Below are positions 35,320 to 41,854 of a stretch of 64,000 nt of DNA, piece by piece. The DNA lies in NCBI GenBank assembly GCA_013178185.1, contig JABLXC010000013.1, positions 1 through 64,000 of the forward strand. Direction: 5' to 3'. The stretch comes from Anaerolineae bacterium (GTDB taxonomy: Bacteria; Chloroflexota; Anaerolineae; Anaerolineales; Anaerolineaceae). The position numbers were made by a program, and so were the translations under genes. The stretch's first letter is position 1; each line of letters starts with the position of its first letter. Under the pieces are notes generated by a model. That model saw only the letters and a list, made by a program, of their open reading frames with translations, was not told the DNA's origin and did not search any database.

Positions 35320-36363
35320 TTAGTGCAGCAGTTCGGTGTGATCAATCAGTTTGCCGTCAATAAAGGCCTGCGCGGCTTCATCAATATCCCTCAGAGTTGT
35401 TACCACCGGCTGGATGTTGAGGCGCCGCATGCTCTCATAGGCGCCCATCCCCATCCCGCCGCACAGCAGCACCTTGCAATCCGCGATGGCTTCTGCCATG
35501 CGGCTGTGTTTGTTGTGCGAGGCTGCATCCATACCGTGATCTGCGCCGTGATGCTCCTCGGCGTGGGGCTCAGCGCTGAACTGGTTGTGACCCAGCTTAT
35601 TGCGCATCTCGCGGTGGACAATTTTCCCTTCCTCGATGGTCAGCACCATGTAGAAAGGGGCGCGGCCAAAGTGTTGGCTGATGGTTTTTCCATCTTCTGT
35701 AATGACTGCAATTTTCATCGTTAGCTCCTTTTTGAGATATTCCAGTGAGAAGTGCCGGCCGCCGGGTTCTTCCTTCCCGCCGGCGGGGTAAAGTACAAGT
35801 AAAATTTGCGCTTCCTGGCTACCGTTGTTTTCCCAGCAGTGCGGCAGGTGCGCTTCAAATACCAGACTGTCGCCAGGATTTAGGGGGTAGTCCTCTTCTT
35901 CGATCCGATAGTGGATGTGCCCCTCCAGACAAAAAACAAATTCGTAACCGGTGTGGACGATCATGCGGTCGCCGCTACCTGCGCCTGGTTTTAACCTCAG
36001 GACGAAAGGTTGAACCGCATTCCCTGCCAGGTCCTGGCCCAGATTCTGCATTTGGGTGTTTCCAATAACAGCCTCCGGCCGTTGTGCTGCAGGCGTGAAC
36101 ACCACGTTCTTCTCGACGGGCTCCGATTCAAAAAAGGAGGTGATCGGAACTTCCAGCGCCAGCGCCAGTTGCTGGAGCGTACTCACCGAAGGCGAGGATT
36201 TTCCGTTTTCTACCAGGCTCAGGGTGTTGACGTTCAGGCCGCTGCGGTCCGCCAGGGCGCGCAGCGAAAAGCCTCTGCGGGAGCGTAACTCCCGCAGCCT
36301 TCTGCCTACCAATGCTTCAGCAGGGATATACCTGTCGCTGGTGGATGGATCGGTGACACTCAT
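35320..36363 (-). CDS. HTH-cupin-NifX/NafY fusion protein
   Basis: 347 residues from the ATG at 36363. Residues about 18-75 are an XRE-type helix-turn-helix (GRRLRELRSRRGFSLRALADRSGL). Residues about 110-190 are a cupin (GDRMIVHTGYEFVFCLEGHIHYRIEEEDYPLNPGD), as in MerR/SutR-like HTH-cupin regulators. From about residue 216 the protein is a complete NifX/NifB-type iron-molybdenum-cofactor-binding domain (MKIAVITEDGKTISQHFGRAPFY) with an added His/Asp-rich insert (EPHAEEHHGADHGMD). The boundary holds an internal ATG at 35718 with AAAAAGGAGC upstream, so a free 132-residue NifX form may also be made. No nitrogenase genes are in view. Confidence 0.87.
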   Translation of the reverse strand: MSVTDPSTSDRYIPAEALVGRRLRELRSRRGFSLRALADRSGLNVNTLSLVENGKSSPSVSTLQQLALALEVPITSFFESEPVEKNVVFTPAAQRPEAVIGNTQMQNLGQDLAGNAVQPFVLRLKPGAGSGDRMIVHTGYEFVFCLEGHIHYRIEEEDYPLNPGDSLVFEAHLPHCWENNGSQEAQILLVLYPAGGKEEPGGRHFSLEYLKKELTMKIAVITEDGKTISQHFGRAPFYMVLTIEEGKIVHREMRNKLGHNQFSAEPHAEEHHGADHGMDAASHNKHSRMAEAIADCKVLLCGGMGMGAYESMRRLNIQPVVTTLRDIDEAAQAFIDGKLIDHTELLH

Positions 36364-36508
36364 CACGGCCCTCATTCAATGAAAAATTTACACCAAAATT
36401 ATAGTACATTTAAGGGCTTTATCAAGGGTAATTTACTAAAATAATGATATTAATCGTTTTAAAAGAGTGACATTAGTTCGTAATAAGCGAATATTTGCAA
36501 AAAAACTA

Positions 36509-36537
36509 TTGACATATATAGAATAGTGTGCTATATT
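36509..36537 (+). promoter_or_regulatory. Sigma70 promoter with operator-like dyad before PadR gene
   Basis: TTGACA (36509-36514), 17 bp, TATATT (36532-36537). An interrupted dyad AGAATA ... TATTCT (36520-36539) covers the spacer and -10 box, as expected for an autoregulating PadR protein. The gene starts at 36567 with GGAGGTGAAAA before ATG. Confidence 0.65.
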
Positions 36538-36566
36538 CTCTATACCATGATGATTGGAGGTGAAAA

Positions 36567-36959
36567 ATGATGCCAAGACATCGCAGGGGTTGGGTCATGG
36601 GTGGTTTCGGAGCACCGCCGGAGCGGCGTTCCCCGCTAACGGTTTCACTCCTGGAGCCTGCGCTGCTCGTGCTCCTTAAGGAGCAGCCTCGTCATGGCTA
36701 TACCTTGCTGTCAGACCTGGAAACCTGGGGGATGACTTTCATCCACCCCAGCGTTGTGTATCGGACGCTGCGGGATATGGAGAGCCTGGAATGGGTACAA
36801 TCCGACTGGGATACTGCCCAGACCCAGGGGCCGCCCCGGCGGACGTACCGGCTCACCGCCCAGGGCGAAGAAGCCCTGCAATACTGGCAGCGCGAGCTGG
36901 AAAAAACGCAGGGTTTAATCTCGCAGTTATTGGAACGAATGACCAAAGAAAGGAGGTAG
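36567..36959 (+). CDS. PadR-family transcriptional regulator
   Basis: 130 residues. After a Met/Arg/Gly-rich lead the winged helix reads LLEPALLVLLKEQPRHGYTLLSDL (HGY motif), SVVYRTLRDMESLEWV (recognition helix) and RRTYRLTAQGEEALQYW (wing), with a short C-terminal dimer helix. It heads an operon with two DUF5320 genes; its last codons contain the ribosome site (AGGAGG) of the next gene. Confidence 0.93.
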   Translation: MMPRHRRGWVMGGFGAPPERRSPLTVSLLEPALLVLLKEQPRHGYTLLSDLETWGMTFIHPSVVYRTLRDMESLEWVQSDWDTAQTQGPPRRTYRLTAQGEEALQYWQRELEKTQGLISQLLERMTKERR

Positions 36960-36962
36960 TAG

Positions 36963-37172
36963 ATGCCAGCAAGAGATGGAACCGGCCCATTAGGGCAAGG
37001 GGCTCGCACCGGCCGCAGAATGGGAAATTGTGATGCTGTTGGGCAGGGCGCTAATCCGTCTTTGACCCCTGAGCGCTGGCGGCCTTCAGGTTGGGGCAGC
37101 CGGTTATGGGGCGCAACGGTTGGCCGCTTTTGGAATCGCCGACGCGGCCGCCGGGTAAATCGGAATGGGTAA
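36963..37172 (+). CDS. DUF5320-like small protein
   Basis: 69 residues, start with AAAGGAGG six bases upstream. MPARDGTGPLGQGARTGRRMGNC is the Gly/Pro/Arg-rich head (DGTGPxGxGxxTGR) of the DUF5320 family, small proteins that recur next to NifX/NifB-like and PadR genes in anaerobes and have unknown function. The rest is Arg/Trp/Gly-rich and basic. Overlaps the upstream flank of the second DUF5320 gene only slightly. Confidence 0.75.
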   Translation: MPARDGTGPLGQGARTGRRMGNCDAVGQGANPSLTPERWRPSGWGSRLWGATVGRFWNRRRGRRVNRNG

Positions 37173-37191
37173 TTCAAACAAGGAGGTTAAA

Positions 37192-37461
37192 ATGCCTGGA
37201 ATGGATAAAACCGGCCCTTTCGGAACCGGCCCGCTCGGAAGAGGTTTAGGGCCCTGCGGGGGTGGGATGGCCTGGCCGGGCAGAGGCCGCCGCTTTGGGC
37301 TGGGAAGAGGTGACGGTTGGGGCAGGCTGCCGTTTAGGACCTTGTCGCCAGATGAGGAAAAAAGCCTGCTCGATCAGCAAAAAAACTGGCTGGAAACACA
37401 GCTTCAGGCGGTGTCTGAGCGGTTGAAGAAGCTGGAGGATTCCGGAAAAAAAGACGCCTGA
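37192..37461 (+). CDS. DUF5320-family protein
   Basis: 89 residues from the ATG at 37192, preceded by AAGGAGG; an in-frame codon at 37165 is upstream of that site. MPGMDKTGPFGTGPLGRGLGPCGGG is the family head, followed by a Gly/Arg-rich part and a C-terminal coiled coil (LSPDEEKSLLDQQKNWLETQLQAVSERLKKLED) that probably dimerises. Function unknown; co-transcribed with PadR and the previous DUF5320 gene. Confidence 0.85.
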   Translation: MPGMDKTGPFGTGPLGRGLGPCGGGMAWPGRGRRFGLGRGDGWGRLPFRTLSPDEEKSLLDQQKNWLETQLQAVSERLKKLEDSGKKDA

Positions 37462-37478
37462 CTCAGAATGTCTGAAAG

Positions 37479-37517
37479 GATTGCCGGATGGAGGTGTACT
37501 CCCCGGCGATCTTTTTT
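37479..37517 (+). terminator. Rho-independent terminator of the PadR/DUF5320 operon
   Basis: GATTGCCGG (37479-37487) pairs with CCGGCGATC (37503-37511) with one G-U pair and is followed by TTTTTT. It lies 18 bp after the second DUF5320 stop and before the convergent selD gene. Confidence 0.8.
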
Positions 37518-37535
37518 GGGGAGATGGATCTCCAA

Positions 37536-38588
37536 TTAAACGACCTCGATTAAATGGGTAGACGTTGCCTCCCCAATTTTCCACAGCGGAAAATTTTGCT
37601 GGCGAGCTTCTTGCTGGCAAAGTTCCGCTTTGTCTGGCGGGATCGCGAACAGCAGCCCCCCGCTGGTTTGAGGATCGAATAAAAGCATCTGATTTTCCTG
37701 AGAGATTCCAGCAGAAAACTCAACGTGCGGACCGAAGAACTCAGCGTTATCAAAACATCCGCCCGGAAAACACCACCCTGCCGCCAGGGTTTCTGCCAGG
37801 GGATAAAAGGGAATGGCATTGTAATAGAACTTCAGCCCGACGTTGGAGGCGGTTGCCATCTCCCAGGCGTGCCCCAGCAGGCTGAAACCGGTGATGTCCG
37901 TGGCGGATTCTGCTCCATAACGAAGAGCAAGTTTTGCCGACCCTTTGTTGAGTTGTTTCATCCATTCGACGGTCTCAAGGATGTCTTTTGCTTGAATCCT
38001 GTCTGTTTTAAGGGCAGATGTAATCACCCCGCTTCCGATGGGCTTGCTGAGAAAGAGGACATCGCCTGGTTGCATCCCGCCTTTTTTGAGAACGCGCTCT
38101 GTGGCGACAAAACCTAAAACCGCCAGCCCATATTTTGGCTCTTTATCCTGCACGGTATGTCCTCCGGCAATCACAACGCCTGCTTCTTTGGCTTTCTCTG
38201 CGCCGCCGCGCAAAATTTCCGCCGCTATCTCGCCTGGCAGTTGCGGCGGCAGAGCAGCAATATTTAAAGCCAGGAAAGGTTCACCACCCATCGCGTAGAT
38301 GTCCGAGAAGCTGTTTGCGGCAGCAATGGAACCATAGTCATAAGGGTCGTCCACAATTGGGGTAAAGAAATCTGCGGTGACGACCAGGGATCGCTGTTCA
38401 TCTAATTTCCATATGGCAGCGTCATCGGGCGCGCTCAGGCCTGCCAGCAGGTCTGGGTATTGGTCCTCCGAAAAGATATTTTGGAATGGGCGCAGAACCT
38501 GCGCCAGCGCTTGCGCGCTGTATTTCGACGCTCAACCTGAGCAGGTCGCCAGAGCCGTCAGTCGAATTTTATTCTCGCTGGGTGTCAT
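37536..38588 (-). CDS. selD: Selenide, water dikinase, probable selenoprotein with in-frame TGA
   Basis: SelD makes selenophosphate from selenide and ATP, the selenium donor for selenocysteine and selenouridine. The plain open frame starts only at 38354 and lacks the catalytic N-terminus. Reading through one TGA at 38534-38532 extends it to an ATG at 38588, giving 350 residues, the family length. The N-terminus becomes SENKIRLTALATCSGUASK, which aligns with the E. coli start at a constant offset of two: Sec19 sits on Cys17 and Lys22 on the essential Lys20. Downstream are DFFTPIVDDPYDYGSIAAANS and AGGHTVQD. A SECIS-like hairpin follows the TGA. The ATG overlaps the DUF3343 stop (ATGA). Last gene of the selenium operon. 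Confidence 0.93.
38505..38534 (-). promoter_or_regulatory. Candidate bacterial SECIS element in selD
   Basis: After the TGA (38534-38532) come 11 nt, then CAGCGC, loop GCAA, GCGCTG (38520-38505): a perfect 6-bp stem closed by a GNRA loop. The loop begins 17 nt after the TGA and has G in first place, matching the published rule for bacterial SECIS (apical loop 16-37 nt from UGA, G in the first two loop bases). Binding by SelB is inferred. Confidence 0.75.
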
Positions 38589-38809
38589 ACATCCTCAATC
38601 GTTAGAAAATGGATTTGATCTTCTTGTAAAAGCGTTCTAATTACATCTGCCTCTTGTTTTTGGATCCGGACGCAAACCCCGCAGTCCGAACTGAGATGGC
38701 GCGGCACCGGGATAAGTTTACAAGCCAGCCCTTGCTGTTTTAACAGTTTTTCAATTCGCAGTGCATAGCTGGTTGAATCCACCAGGATTACGGCAAACGC
38801 TTCGTTCAT
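38585..38809 (-). CDS. DUF3343 protein (selenium-operon type)
   Basis: 74 residues starting at the ATG at 38809 that overlaps the desulfurase stop (ATGA); the upstream frame extension is the antisense-coded part of that gene. The motif PVPRHLSSDCGVCVRI carries the CG[LV]C[VI]R cysteine pair that defines DUF3343. The domain regularly accompanies SelD, YedE, YedF and NifS-like enzymes; a role as sulfur/selenium relay protein is proposed but unproven. Overlaps selD start by 4 bp. Confidence 0.88.
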   Translation of the reverse strand: MNEAFAVILVDSTSYALRIEKLLKQQGLACKLIPVPRHLSSDCGVCVRIQKQEADVIRTLLQEDQIHFLTIEDV

Positions 38810-40008
38810 GGCGCCTCTTTTGCCAGTTGGCGGACAGCCTCCACGGCCTGTTGGATGTCTTCTGCTGTGTTGAAGGCGCCTAACCCAAAACGAACGCAGC
38901 CATCCGGGAATGTGCCCAGTGTCCGGTGCGCTGAAGGAGCGCAATGCAGCCCGACCCGGCAAAGGATGTTGAATTCTTCATCCAGTCTCAAACCGACGGT
39001 GGATGGCTCCATCCCGCGAATGTTGAAGGCAACCGTGGCGGTTTGCCGGGCAGCGTCTTGCGGGCCAAGCACGATCACGCCAGGGGTGTTGATTAACCCA
39101 TCCAGGAGATCCGCGCACAGAGCTTTTTCATGCGTGCGAATGGTTTCTAGGCCTTGTTCTTGCAGCCATTCCAGCGCGGCCAGCAGCCCGGCCAGGCCGA
39201 CTGCATTAGGGGTTCCGCTCTCGAAGCGGTCTGGCAGAAAGTCCGGCTGTACTTCCCGCTCCGACCGGCTTCCAGTCCCGCCCTGCCGGAGGGGGTGCAA
39301 GTCGGCGGGGTTGATCCGTTCGCTGAGGATTAAACCGCCTGTTCCCATAGGCCCGTACAGGGATTTGTGCCCGGTGAAGGCCAGCAAATCAATACAATCG
39401 TTTTCCATGTGAAGGGGGAGCGCTCCCCCCGTTTGGGCAGTATCCACCAGGAAGAGAAGTTCTCGGCGGCGGGCAATCTGTCCGACAGCGCGTATTGGCA
39501 GGATTGCGCCGCAAACATTCGAAGCATGGTTGAGCGCGATCAGCCGCGTATTGGGCTGAATAGCCTCTTCTATCCGGTGTGGATCCAGCGTCCCATCCGC
39601 CTCGCATACTGCCTGCGTGAATTCTATACCTTGCTGCGCCAGGTCGCGCAAGGGGCGCATGACGGCGTTGTGTTCCATCCCGGTCGTAACCACGTGATCG
39701 CCAGCCCTGAGCAGGCCGTGCAGTGCCAGGTTGATACCGTCCGTGATGTTCAGGCCAAACACCACCCGCAGCGGATCCGGCGCGCCGAACAGGTTCGCGA
39801 CAGCTTCGCGTGCGCTGTATACAATGCGCGCCGCCTCGATGGAAAGGCGGTGCCCCGACCGGCCTGGGTTAGCGCCCACTTCCGCTAAAAATTGCGCCAT
39901 CGCCTGGGCGACCCCTGGCGGTTTAGGCCAGGAGGTCGCCGCATTGTCCAGGTAAAGCGCCCCGTCTTTCGTCTTAGAAGAAGGGAAGCCTGTCGCTGTT
40001 GGGATCAT
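38806..40008 (-). CDS. Cysteine desulfurase / selenocysteine lyase-like protein (TIGR01977-type)
   Basis: 400 residues, fold-type I PLP enzyme. Opening LYLDNAATSWPKPPGV is typical; the PLP lysine is in LLAFTGHKSLYGPMGTGGL; the catalytic cysteine loop is FNILCRVGLHCAPSAHRTLG. This branch is the one encoded with YedE/YedF and SelD, where it is thought to supply selenium (or sulfur) from selenocysteine or cysteine. The start overlaps the TusA-like stop (ATGA), the stop overlaps the DUF3343 start. Confidence 0.93.
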   Translation of the reverse strand: MIPTATGFPSSKTKDGALYLDNAATSWPKPPGVAQAMAQFLAEVGANPGRSGHRLSIEAARIVYSAREAVANLFGAPDPLRVVFGLNITDGINLALHGLLRAGDHVVTTGMEHNAVMRPLRDLAQQGIEFTQAVCEADGTLDPHRIEEAIQPNTRLIALNHASNVCGAILPIRAVGQIARRRELLFLVDTAQTGGALPLHMENDCIDLLAFTGHKSLYGPMGTGGLILSERINPADLHPLRQGGTGSRSEREVQPDFLPDRFESGTPNAVGLAGLLAALEWLQEQGLETIRTHEKALCADLLDGLINTPGVIVLGPQDAARQTATVAFNIRGMEPSTVGLRLDEEFNILCRVGLHCAPSAHRTLGTFPDGCVRFGLGAFNTAEDIQQAVEAVRQLAKEAP

Positions 40009-40214
40009 TTTGCAAGGACCAGTTTGAATTCATCACCCTGTTGAATAATTTCAACCTTGCAACCCTGTTTTTCCGCCATCCGGCGCACGTTTTCGCGCGA
40101 GGTGACGGTGTCCACCATGACTTCGATCGGATAGTCGCCGCTGGCAATCGCGTTCTGGGCCAGGATAACGGGTTGTGGACAAGAAAGCCCACGAGCATCC
40201 ACAATTACAGTCAT
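40005..40214 (-). CDS. TusA/YedF-like sulfur- or selenium-carrier protein
   Basis: 69 residues of the SirA/TusA fold: MTVIVDARGLSCPQPVILAQNAI carries the CPQP motif whose cysteine bears the persulfide (or selenosulfide). Only the N-terminal domain of YedF is present; the C-terminal DsrE-like domain of full YedF is missing and DUF3343 is separate here. Neighbours YedE and the desulfurase make a selenium-transfer role most likely; 11 bp separate it from yedE. Confidence 0.9.
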   Translation of the reverse strand: MTVIVDARGLSCPQPVILAQNAIASGDYPIEVMVDTVTSRENVRRMAEKQGCKVEIIQQGDEFKLVLAK

Positions 40215-40225
40215 TTTATCTCTCC

Positions 40226-41344
40226 TTATGCAGTTTTTTGGCGCATCGTGAACCCAATCGTCAGGCAGACCACGATCCCTAGAACGACCGCCGTCATTCC
40301 AAAGGGGGTGAGCCCTCCCATCTGGACGACCCCGTCAGCAACTGTATCCGCTTTTGCCGCCAGGCTGAAGTTATGGGCAAAGGCCGCGCCGGTGATCATT
40401 CCCAGCACAAACACCGCTGAATCGCCGTCCCCTTCGCCAGAAAGGAATAACTGGCGGCCAGGGCAGCCTCCAGCCAGGGCGTAAGCCAGGCCTGCCAGCA
40501 CCATGCCAAGCACGTTCCACAATAAATTGCTGTGCGCGATCGGCTGTCCAGCATATCCCAGTTTAAACTGGCCCAGAACCAGGTTGGTGGCAAAAGCTGC
40601 TGCAAGCAGCGCCAGAAGGCCGCTGAGCAGGTGAACGTCACGCATCAGGATCACATCCCGAACCGCTCCCATGGTGCAAAAACGCGTGCGCTGCGCCAGA
40701 AAGCCGATCAACAGACCGATCCCCAGCGAAACCAGGACGGGCGCATGGAGTGAACCGGGACCCTTTTCGCTGAAGAAAATGGGAGCGCCTTCGCCGAAAA
40801 CGGGGCGAAAAACCAGGAGGAGGAGTAATCCAATCATCAAGATGGGGAAGATCCAGCCCACAGCCGGGTAGGTTTTCTGGCTGCGGCCCAGACTGTAGCC
40901 GGAACGCAGGAACCAAACGCCGATCCCGATGCCGATGATCAGGCCGATTAGCCCTGGAATAGCGTTCAGATCGCCGCCCGCCAGCCGGAAGTTTGCCCGC
41001 CAGGGGCAGCCCAAGAAAGCCAGCGCTCCGATCATGGCGAACGCGCCCAGGACGAACCGCACAATCGGGGCCGACCCGGCGCGCGCTTTGAACTCGCGAA
41101 AGGTCAGGGCGGCGATGGTGGATCCCAGCACAAATCCGATGATCTCCGGACGGATATATTGAACCACGTTGGCGCGGTGCAGACCGAGCGCGCCGGCGAT
41201 ATCCCGTTCGAAGCAAGCAACGCAAATTCCCATGTTGGGTGGGTTTCCTAACTTCTGCAAAAGAGGCCCCAGAATCCCGATGATTGCGCCAACAAGAACG
41301 ATCCCCCAACGGGAGGCAAAAAATTTGGTCAAACGATCTCGCAT
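40226..41344 (-). CDS. yedE: YedE/FdhT-type selenium-metabolism membrane protein
   Basis: Start set at the ATG at 41344 (MRDRLTKFF), with AGGAG upstream; an extension to 41383 has none. 372 residues with about ten membrane helices and two YeeE/YedE half domains. The signature pieces are NPPNMGICVACFERDIAGALGLHRA, IRPEIIGFVLGS, RFVLGAFAMIGALAFLGCPWRA, GGCPGRQLF; the cysteines in CVACF, GCPWR, RFCTMG and GCPGR are the presumed selenium or sulfur conduit. This match is specific to the subfamily found with SelD. First gene of the operon, preceded by an attenuator-like leader. Confidence 0.93.
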   Translation of the reverse strand: MRDRLTKFFASRWGIVLVGAIIGILGPLLQKLGNPPNMGICVACFERDIAGALGLHRANVVQYIRPEIIGFVLGSTIAALTFREFKARAGSAPIVRFVLGAFAMIGALAFLGCPWRANFRLAGGDLNAIPGLIGLIIGIGIGVWFLRSGYSLGRSQKTYPAVGWIFPILMIGLLLLLVFRPVFGEGAPIFFSEKGPGSLHAPVLVSLGIGLLIGFLAQRTRFCTMGAVRDVILMRDVHLLSGLLALLAAAFATNLVLGQFKLGYAGQPIAHSNLLWNVLGMVLAGLAYALAGGCPGRQLFLSGEGDGDSAVFVLGMITGAAFAHNFSLAAKADTVADGVVQMGGLTPFGMTAVVLGIVVCLTIGFTMRQKTA

Positions 41345-41475
41345 AGTGCGTTCTCCTGAAAAAAGATTTAAAGATGCATACACTCGCCATCCAGGATGGC
41401 TTTTTGAGTACAGTTGATCATTTCAAGATGGGTGGGATTAAGTTTGTCCTGCCTCCTTTTTCTGGCCTTTGCCAG

Positions 41476-41550
41476 AAATAAAAAATCCGCTGGCATACGC
41501 CAACGGATGAGCGGGGCAGAACCTCTTCTCAGGGATGGATTGGCGTATGC
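41476..41550 (-). promoter_or_regulatory. Terminator/antiterminator leader of yedE (candidate riboswitch)
   Basis: Read leftward on the minus strand: arm A (41550-41540, GCATACGCCAA), 36 nt, arm B (41503-41493, TTGGCGTATGC). A and B pair over 11 bp. Arm B is also part of a second hairpin, CCGTTGGC / GTAT / GCCAGCGG (41506-41487, 8 bp, one G-U), followed by ATTTTTTATTT, a proper intrinsic terminator about 130 nt before yedE. The two structures exclude each other, so pairing A-B would keep transcription on. A second hairpin, TTTCTGGC/GCCAGAAA (41479-41460), follows, then the ribosome-site region. The 36-nt segment matches no riboswitch I know. The rest of the gap to 41854 shows a small hairpin at 41563-41580 and the TTAATGAGTAATA repeat. 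Confidence 0.6.
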
Positions 41551-41854
41551 AAACAGCCTTGTGAACGCTGACCAGCGTTCCTTTGTGAAGCTCAAATAAA
41601 GTGATAGAAGTGTAGATTCACTATCGCACCTATTTTATGAATAAGTAATATTTTAATGAGTAATAAATGGCGCTGAATAGTGAAATTTGTCCTGATAGAG
41701 TATTACAATGCGCCCAAAATTCTCGATGGCGTTGCGGTTGGGGCGTTTGCCGGAGCGTTAGGACCCTGGCGCGCCGTATTTGCCCCACCATCCGGCGGGT
41801 TCGTAGGGCACTCGCTGGTTAAAAACTGGGGAGGATGGTTTAAAATAGTGTGGT

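Noticed and set aside
37536-38354. SelD as a 272-residue protein starting at 38354
   Set aside because: It would lack the catalytic residue and lysine; the in-frame TGA read-through to 38588 restores the family length and motif.
41368-41595. 75-codon leftward frame before yedE, or a leader peptide ending DGECMHL
   Set aside because: It crosses the terminator and antiterminator arms, has no ribosome site before its first codon and no recognised family.
41384-41600. tRNA-Sec or TPP riboswitch in the yedE leader
   Set aside because: No 8/5 acceptor fold or TCA anticodon arm was found; CTGAGA occurs, but the rest of the TPP core is absent.
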